A program made the translations under genes and the position numbers. From Colwellia sp. E2M01 (GTDB lineage Bacteria > Pseudomonadota > Gammaproteobacteria > Enterobacterales > Alteromonadaceae), in NCBI RefSeq assembly GCF_018860585.1, contig NZ_JAHKPR010000082.1, positions 1-47,858 of the forward strand: 47,858 nt of DNA, read 5' to 3'. The notes under the pieces were generated by a model. That model saw only the letters and a list, made by a program, of their open reading frames with translations, was not told the DNA's origin and did no database searches. Below are positions 41,705 through 47,858 of this stretch, piece by piece. The first letter of the stretch is position 1. Each line of letters starts with the position of its first letter.

Positions 41705-44700
41705 ATGAGTAATGTCGGTCAATTAGAGCGAAAAACACAAAATCGCGTTGTTAAGTTTTTCAAAGAACAACTTGATTACGACTATTTAGGCGACTGGGAA
41801 TACCGTAAGGGTAATAGCAATATTGAAACTGATTTGCTTACCAAGTGGCTAAAAAATCGCGATGTCTCAGAAGCACTTATTAAGCGAACATTACGCAAAT
41901 TAGATGCTGCCGCAGCTCTTGGTGAAGGTAAAAAGCTTTATGATGCAAACAAAGAGGTTTATCGCCTGTTGCGCTATGGCGTGAAAGAAAAAGAAGGCAC
42001 GGGTGAGCAAAACCAAACAGTATGGCTGATTGATTGGGAGAACCCAGCAGCCAATAACTTTGCCATAGCTCAAGAAGTGACGGTAAAAGGCGAGCTTAAA
42101 AAACGCCCTGATATAGTAATTTATGTAAACGGCATTGCGCTTGGCGTAATTGAATTAAAACGCTCGTCAGTGTCGGTAAGTGAAGGCATTCGTCAGAATT
42201 TAGATAATCAGAAAAAAGATTTCATTCGTAACTTTTTTACTACAATGCAGTTAGTGATGGCGGGTAACGACACACAAGGTATTCGCTACGGCACCATTGA
42301 AACATCAGAGAAATATTATTTAGAGTGGAAAGAGCCTGACGGTTCAGGAAGTTTACCATCATCAGATATAACAACAGATACTTTATTAGATACTCATGTA
42401 GCACAGCTTTGTGACAAAGGGCGTTTTTTACAGCTAGTACATGATTATATTGTCTTTGATGCTGGGGTTAAGAAAACCTGCCGCCACAATCAGTTTTTTG
42501 GCATTCAAGCTGCGCAAAAGCATGTTAAGTCAAAACAAGATGGCATTATTTGGCATACACAAGGTTCAGGTAAAAGCTTAACTATGGTGTGGTTAGCAAA
42601 ATGGATTAGAGAGAATATTACTGATTCTCGCGTGCTAATTGTAACTGACAGAACAGAGCTTGATGAACAAATTGAGAAAGTGTTTTCAGGGGTTGATGAA
42701 GACATCTATAGAACCAAGAGTGGTCATGACTTAGTTGCTACGTTAAATCAAGCTAACCCTTGGTTATTCTGTTCTTTAGTGCATAAGTTTGGCCGAAATG
42801 GTGAAGCGCTAAGTGATAAAGAAAGTGATGAATACGATGAGGAAGCGACTAAAGACTACCTTGAAGCCTTAACTAAAAACTTGCCAAATGACTTTGCAGC
42901 AAAAGGTAATTTATTTGTTTTTGTTGATGAGTGTCACCGCACCCAATCAGGCAAGTTACACGAAGCTATGAAAACCATCTTACCAGAAGCTATGTTTGTT
43001 GGTTTTACTGGTACGCCACTAATGAAAAAGGATAAGAAAAAATCCTTAGAAGTGTTTGGCCCATATATTCATACTTATAAATTTGATGAAGCTGTCAGCG
43101 ATGGTGTTGTTCTCGATCTACGATACGAAGCAAGAGATATAGATCAGTATTTAACCTCAGAGAAAAAAGTAGACCAATGGTTTGAGGCTAAGACTAAAGG
43201 GCTTTCAAATCTTGCAAAAATGCAACTAAAACAAAAATGGGGCACGATGCAAAAAGTGCTCTCTAGTAAATCTCGTTTAGAACAAATTGTTAGTGACATT
43301 TTGATGGATATGGAAATCAAACCAGCGTTAATGTCTGGACGAGGCAACGCTATGTTAGTTTGCGCAAGTGTTCATCAAGCTTGTGTGGTGTATGAGTTAT
43401 TTAGCAAGACTGATCTTGCTGGTAAGTGTGCCGTGGTTACCAGTTATCAACCCTCAGCCAGTACAATCAAAGGTGAAGAGACAGGTGAAGGATTAACAGA
43501 AAAGCTGTTCAAATATGATACTTATCGAAAAATGTTGGCTGACTACTTTGAACAAGCTGAAGACGAAGCTGCTAAACGTGTTGAAGAATTTGAAAAAACA
43601 GTTAAAAGACGATTCATCGATGAACCAGGACAAATGCGACTGTTAATTGTGGTTGATAAATTACTAACAGGTTTTGATGCACCTTCTGCTACCTATTTAT
43701 ATATTGATAAGAAAATGGCAGATCATAATCTTTTCCAAGCAATTTGCCGTGTTAACAGGCTTGATGGCGAAGACAAAGATTATGGCTACATCGTAGATTA
43801 CAAAGATTTATTCCGTTCGTTAGATAAAGCTATCAAAGATTTCACAGCAGAAGCTTTTGATGGTTATGACGAAGAAGATGTTGCTGGTTTATTGAAAGAC
43901 CGACTAAAAGAGTCTAAAGCTGATTTAGATAATAGCTTGGAAGCTGTTAGAGCTTTATGTGAGCCAGTAAAAGCGCCGAGAGATACTAAAGATTTCATTC
44001 GTTATTTTTGTGGTGAGTCGGGTGTAGAACCACAAGACGAAAATGAACGAACTGAAAAAGAAGCATTGCGCTTAACCTTATATCAAACTGTTGCCAAACT
44101 TATTCGCGCTTACATAAATGTTGCAAATGAAATGGAACAGGCAGGTTATACGCTGGCTGAATCAGAAAACATTAAAAAAGAAGTGTCTTATTATGAAAAA
44201 GTAAGAGATGAGGTAAAACTTGCCAGCGGTGACTTGTTAGAAATGAAACGTTTTGAACCTGCTATGCGTCATTTACTGGATATGTATATTCGCGCTGATG
44301 ATAGTGAATTACTAATGGATTTCGAGGAACTTGGTTTAATTGATTTAGTGGTAAACAACAATGGCAAAGGGCTTGAGTCTTTACCTGAAAGCCTTAGGGA
44401 AGATGAAGATGCTATGGCAGAAGCCATTGAAAACAACGTTAGAAAAACAATTGTTGATGAAAACCCAGTAAACCCTAAATACTTCGACAGTATGGCAACG
44501 TTACTTGATGCCATTATTAAGCAGCGCAAAGAGCAAGCGATAAGTTATCAAGAATATCTAGAACAGATTAAAGCCTTAGCCAAGAAAGTTGTTAACCCTA
44601 CTGGCAATAAAGGGCATAACTATCCCGACACTGTTGATACATTTGCGAAACAAGCTATTTACGATAACTTTGGTAACGATGAAGTGCTGACCACTAAAAT

Positions 44701-44857
44701 TGACTCTGCTGTTAGGTATACAAAAAAAGCTGAATGGCTTGGTGATAGATTTAAAGAACGTGAAATAGCCAATGCGATAAGAGAAGAAACCACTAGTTAT
44801 GAAGTGGATATTGTTGAAGTAATGGATTTGGTTAAAGCGCAAAAGGAATATCATTAG
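41705..44857 (+). CDS. hsdR: Type I restriction endonuclease (R) subunit
   Basis: A 1050-residue motor/nuclease subunit. The N-terminal PD-(D/E)xK nuclease is seen in RPDIVIYVNGIALGVIELKR. The helicase part has Walker A HTQGSGKS, DEAH-type VDECHRT, FTGTPL and a later VVDKLLTGFDAPS and AICRVNR. The C-terminal helical region (about 790-1040) contacts the M subunits. ATG 41705 has AAGGA upstream. The stop overlaps the next GTG start by one base. Confidence 0.95.
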   Translation: MSNVGQLERKTQNRVVKFFKEQLDYDYLGDWEYRKGNSNIETDLLTKWLKNRDVSEALIKRTLRKLDAAAALGEGKKLYDANKEVYRLLRYGVKEKEGTGEQNQTVWLIDWENPAANNFAIAQEVTVKGELKKRPDIVIYVNGIALGVIELKRSSVSVSEGIRQNLDNQKKDFIRNFFTTMQLVMAGNDTQGIRYGTIETSEKYYLEWKEPDGSGSLPSSDITTDTLLDTHVAQLCDKGRFLQLVHDYIVFDAGVKKTCRHNQFFGIQAAQKHVKSKQDGIIWHTQGSGKSLTMVWLAKWIRENITDSRVLIVTDRTELDEQIEKVFSGVDEDIYRTKSGHDLVATLNQANPWLFCSLVHKFGRNGEALSDKESDEYDEEATKDYLEALTKNLPNDFAAKGNLFVFVDECHRTQSGKLHEAMKTILPEAMFVGFTGTPLMKKDKKKSLEVFGPYIHTYKFDEAVSDGVVLDLRYEARDIDQYLTSEKKVDQWFEAKTKGLSNLAKMQLKQKWGTMQKVLSSKSRLEQIVSDILMDMEIKPALMSGRGNAMLVCASVHQACVVYELFSKTDLAGKCAVVTSYQPSASTIKGEETGEGLTEKLFKYDTYRKMLADYFEQAEDEAAKRVEEFEKTVKRRFIDEPGQMRLLIVVDKLLTGFDAPSATYLYIDKKMADHNLFQAICRVNRLDGEDKDYGYIVDYKDLFRSLDKAIKDFTAEAFDGYDEEDVAGLLKDRLKESKADLDNSLEAVRALCEPVKAPRDTKDFIRYFCGESGVEPQDENERTEKEALRLTLYQTVAKLIRAYINVANEMEQAGYTLAESENIKKEVSYYEKVRDEVKLASGDLLEMKRFEPAMRHLLDMYIRADDSELLMDFEELGLIDLVVNNNGKGLESLPESLREDEDAMAEAIENNVRKTIVDENPVNPKYFDSMATLLDAIIKQRKEQAISYQEYLEQIKALAKKVVNPTGNKGHNYPDTVDTFAKQAIYDNFGNDEVLTTKIDSAVRYTKKAEWLGDRFKEREIANAIREETTSYEVDIVEVMDLVKAQKEYH

Positions 44858-45588
44858 TGCCTAAAGCTGATAAAGATATCGCTCGAATTGGTGAGATTGA
44901 TGTAGAAGTCAACCGAAGAGATATTAAGAATATCCACCTTAGCGTGTTACCCCCAAATGGACGGGTTAGATTATCTGTGCCTACCAAAACAAGTGAGCAA
45001 GCTATACGGCTTGCTATCGTCAATAAACTTGCATGGATTAAAAAGCAGCAAGCCGATTTTGCTGGGCAAGAACGTCAATCTGTGCGTGAAATGGTTAATG
45101 GGGAATGTCATTATTTATGGGGTCGTAAATACCGTTTAAAGGTCACTGATGCAAAAGGTAAGTATGTTGTTCAAGCAAAAGTAAATGGTAAATTAGAGCT
45201 AGCTGTAGCTGAAAGTACTTCAATAGATAATAAACTCAAACTACTCAACCGCTTTTACCGCGATGAAATGCAGCACTCACTAGTGAAGTTATTACCTGCT
45301 TGGCAAAAGAAATTAGGGATTGAAGCTAATTCACTCAACACTAAAAAAATGAAAACCAAATGGGGAAGTTGCAACATTCAAGTAAAACGCATTTGGCTTA
45401 ACCTTGAACTCGCCAAAAAGCCTCCTGAATGTATGGAGTACATCCTTGTCCATGAGTTGATTCACCTACTAGAACGCCATCATAACCAACGCTTTCGATC
45501 ATTAATGGATAAACACATGCCCAATTGGCGAGAACGCAGAGATTTGCTTAATAGCCTGCCTCTGGCGTATGAAGATTGGAGTTATTAA
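44857..45588 (+). CDS. YgjP/DUF45 zinc metallopeptidase
   Basis: A 243-residue DUF45 (YgjP-like, SprT-type) protein. The zinc site is HELIHLLERHH (HExxH), and TKWGSCN precedes it. It often accompanies type I R-M operons; role unknown, perhaps controlled proteolysis of HsdR as an alternative to ClpXP. It begins with GTG 44857, overlapping the hsdR stop. Confidence 0.9.
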   Translation: MPKADKDIARIGEIDVEVNRRDIKNIHLSVLPPNGRVRLSVPTKTSEQAIRLAIVNKLAWIKKQQADFAGQERQSVREMVNGECHYLWGRKYRLKVTDAKGKYVVQAKVNGKLELAVAESTSIDNKLKLLNRFYRDEMQHSLVKLLPAWQKKLGIEANSLNTKKMKTKWGSCNIQVKRIWLNLELAKKPPECMEYILVHELIHLLERHHNQRFRSLMDKHMPNWRERRDLLNSLPLAYEDWSY

Positions 45589-45702
45589 CCAAAACCAAAA
45601 TGAAACAAACTATTCCACTTTCTCAGTTATTAATAGATTGTCTCATTTTTTTAATAACAGGGTACAACTTGTGTAGTGACAATAAAGCTTGCCCACTTCA
45701 AC

Positions 45703-46068
45703 TCAACTAAACGTTTGATAGTGTGGGTCTTGAAACCATTTAACTTTATGCTTTCTAAGCTCAAAAGCATTAATGATTTTTTCAGTGATTGGTTTATTGA
45801 AAATAGTTTTATCTAAATAAATATAAAACTGATTCTTGAGGCTGTTATAAATAACTCGACCTCTTGGATAGATTTGATATTCAGTACCCTGCAAGCGTTG
45901 AGCGAATTTTAAATAAATGTGATTAGTTTCCCACTCTTCGATATGGGTAAAAGTCGAATCTATTAGCCCAAGTTCATCTTGTTGTAGCTTGTTTATTTGC
46001 TTAGTTTTAAAAATAAGCGTGTCGTTGACATACCAAAATATTCCTACCACCATTGCCAAAATCCTCAT
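45703..46068 (-). CDS. Small membrane-anchored protein, unknown
   Basis: A 121-residue protein with an N-terminal hydrophobic segment (RILAMVVGIFWYVND), then a soluble part with QGTEYQIYPRGRVIYN and a C-terminal FQDPHYQTFS. No family recognised. It faces the R-M operon with a 114-base gap that holds no clear terminator. Start at ATG 46068. Confidence 0.55.
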   Translation of the reverse strand: MRILAMVVGIFWYVNDTLIFKTKQINKLQQDELGLIDSTFTHIEEWETNHIYLKFAQRLQGTEYQIYPRGRVIYNSLKNQFYIYLDKTIFNKPITEKIINAFELRKHKVKWFQDPHYQTFS

Positions 46069-46464
46069 TTTTAAGGGTCTAAAATTGCTTCAACTGAGTC
46101 CTAACTGTTTTAGAACCCTTTTTCCTTTAGAGGTCTTGTAAAACTATTAACGATACCCTACTTTAAATAGCTTATAAGGTGTCGAATCACTTACAGAATT
46201 AACATACCAATAGTTATACTCAAATATAACGAATACATAAAAGCATGAGGTTTTAGCTGTTTCAATATTAAAAACAGATATCAACCTAGAAAGTTTTACT
46301 TTTCCCCTCCCAATTTTAATTTCATTATATTAAACAAAATTTTTCATTTTTGGCCTCATTTAACCACGGTATTTAGCAGTTAGTTATACGTAAAACGAGA
46401 TGTAAACCAAAATCACTGTCTTCTCTACAATTTCAATTGTCTTCGTTTTAATTCCATCAATTAA
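46069..46464. other. Gene-free stretch
   Basis: No ORF above 60 codons, no repeat of note and no clear promoter or terminator that I could identify. Confidence 0.5.
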
Positions 46465-47658
46465 CTAAACCGCTTGCCCACAGGCAAAACCACTGGCCCA
46501 GCAGAATTGAAAGTTGTACCCGCCGAGCCAGCCGGTTACGTCAATCACTTCGCCTATGAAGAATAAACCCGGTTGTTTTTTGCTTTCAAAGGTTTTGCTG
46601 GAAAGCTCATCGGTATTGACTCCTCCAAGAGTAACTTCGGCTGTTCTGTAGCCCTCAGTTCCGTTAGGACTTATTTTCCAAGCGTGTAAGTACTCACCTA
46701 ACACGTTAATTTCTGGATGATTAAGTTGCTTAACGGGTTTGTCGGCGATCACGCCTTCTTTAACTAATACGTCAACAAAGCGTTTAGGTAATATTGTTGA
46801 AAGAAGATTTTTAACGGATTTTTCGCCCTGCTCTTTTTGCCATTGGTTTAGTGTTTCAGTGAGGTTATGCTCTGGCAGTAAGTTGATAGTTACTGCCTGC
46901 CCTGCGCGCCAAAATGAGGATATTTGTAATATCGCGGGGCCTGATAAGCCGCGGTGGGTAAAGAGAATGTTTTCTTTAAACTTAGTGCCGTCTTCACTGG
47001 TGACTTCAGTAAATAAGCTAATTCCTGATAAACCGTCGAAACGTTGCTTGTCGTGATCATGCAAGGTAAAAGGCACTAACGCTGCTAACGTTTCAAGTAC
47101 GTTTAAATCAAATTGTTCGGCAATTTTATAGCCTATCGGTGTAGCACCAAGTTTTGGCATGGTTAAACCGCCCGAGGCAACCACTAGCGATTTACATTGG
47201 TAACTTTGTTCGGTGGTTTTCACTACAAAGCCTTGCTCGGTATCAGCTGGTTTTTCGACTGAAAGTACTTCTGAGCGCAAGTTAACTTGTACGCCTGCCC
47301 ATTCACATTCGGTCATCAAAATATCAACAAGGTCTTGGGCGCTGTTATCACAAAATAATTGACCGAGTGTTTTATGATGATATTGCAAACCGTGGCGGTC
47401 TACCAAGTCAATAAAGTCTTGTGAGCTGTAACGACTTAATGCTGATTTTACAAAATGTGGGTTTTGGCAAAGGTAGTTTTCGGGTGTGGCATTTTCATTG
47501 GTGAAATTACTGCGTCCGCCGCCGCTAATTAATATTTTTCGGGCGGGCTTTTTTCCCATATCGACCACAACAACGCTTTTACCGCGATACCCTGCTTGTG
47601 CTGCGCACATTAAACCTGCTGCGCCTGCGCCAATTATTAATACGTCTGTTGTGATCAC
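46465..47658 (-). CDS. NAD(P)/FAD-dependent oxidoreductase (HI0933/YhiN/BaiN family)
   Basis: A 397-residue flavoprotein of the HI0933 family. It starts with FAD motif VLIIGAGAAGLMCAAQAG, then KKPARKILISGGGRSNFTN (the family signature) and ASGGLTMPKLGATPIGY; the C terminus, GEVIDVTGWLGGYNFQFCWA, closes the FAD site. Family members include E. coli YhiN, with no settled role, and gut BaiN. Housekeeping by appearance and unlinked to the R-M operon. Confidence 0.93.
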   Translation of the reverse strand: MITTDVLIIGAGAAGLMCAAQAGYRGKSVVVVDMGKKPARKILISGGGRSNFTNENATPENYLCQNPHFVKSALSRYSSQDFIDLVDRHGLQYHHKTLGQLFCDNSAQDLVDILMTECEWAGVQVNLRSEVLSVEKPADTEQGFVVKTTEQSYQCKSLVVASGGLTMPKLGATPIGYKIAEQFDLNVLETLAALVPFTLHDHDKQRFDGLSGISLFTEVTSEDGTKFKENILFTHRGLSGPAILQISSFWRAGQAVTINLLPEHNLTETLNQWQKEQGEKSVKNLLSTILPKRFVDVLVKEGVIADKPVKQLNHPEINVLGEYLHAWKISPNGTEGYRTAEVTLGGVNTDELSSKTFESKKQPGLFFIGEVIDVTGWLGGYNFQFCWASGFACGQAV

Positions 47659-47858
47659 GGTTGCACCTTAAATATAAATTTTTTGGTAAAATTTTTTTAA
47701 TAAGCTTCTTTAAAAAATATGGATGAATTTGACATTACGCTTAATTATAAACATTATGCAAATAGACCGTATATAAAAAGCTTAAATACAGCATTTATTA
47801 GTGACAAAAATCGTAAATACCAATAAAATAATACCAATTCCGATAATTTTCTGGTCTA

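Overview
The window is AT-rich gammaproteobacterial DNA. Its gene content (cassette array with long uniform attC sites, RpoE-ChrR photolyase/Cfa cluster, guanidine operon) suggests a marine Alteromonadales, perhaps a Colwellia relative. That is inference from gene content; no marker gene is present.

Region 1 (1-6340) is an integron cassette array. Fourteen attC sites of about 95-101 bp separate fourteen cassettes, all oriented leftward (minus). Eight carry a small gene: a DUF2513-like protein, a secreted or lipoprotein-like protein, several small membrane proteins, a small acidic protein, and a HEPN-like protein with an RNKAAH motif. Six carry no ORF of 60 codons or more and share a conserved non-coding core. 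No integrase gene is visible. A LexA-type box at 6525-6540, beside the end of the array where attI should lie, hints that this was an SOS-controlled integron end.

Region 2 (7040-17400) is a guanidine assimilation operon. It begins with a guanidine-I (ykkC) riboswitch, then a signal-peptide binding protein, permease and ATPase of an ABC importer, two DUF1989 proteins (carboxyguanidine deiminase subunits), a biotin-dependent 'urea' carboxylase that context makes a guanidine carboxylase, and allophanate hydrolase. Two ACGA-loop hairpins just before the carboxylase look like a second, guanidine-II (mini-ykkC) riboswitch. A strong bidirectional terminator ends the operon.

Region 3 (17568-28493, minus strand) is an RpoE-ChrR light/singlet-oxygen type regulon: ECF sigma factor, zinc/cupin anti-sigma factor, DUF523/DUF1722 protein, photolyase, SnoaL-like protein, SDR, FAD amine-oxidase-like protein, DUF1365 protein and cyclopropane-fatty-acid synthase. 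A second block holds a LON-domain protein, DUF3833 lipoprotein, chalcone-isomerase-like protein and DUF2878 membrane protein. Two promoters share T(G/A)ATC(T/C)-N16-CGTATA.

Region 4 (28670-33006) is the most unusual part. A Sir2 protein, a WYL regulator, an FtsZ-like protein without nucleotide-binding loops, and a divergently transcribed DnaA-like AAA+ domain with broken Walker motifs sit together, followed by a cREC-type receiver protein. An almost identical GCGACAAA-N-TTTGTCG palindrome lies in front of sir2 and between the FtsZ-like and DnaA-like genes, so these genes may form one regulated module. I infer a possible defence or growth-arrest system aimed at division and replication initiation; this is a hypothesis.

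Region 5 (33188-45588) is a type I restriction-modification operon enlarged by other defence genes: small HTH-like protein, hsdM, hsdS, two DarT-like genes, darG, a DUF262/DUF1524 (GmrSD-like) protein, hsdR, and a YgjP/DUF45 metallopeptidase, with several overlapping stops and starts. A 30-bp perfect palindrome precedes it. Region 6 (45703-47658) has a small membrane protein and a BaiN/HI0933-type flavoprotein.
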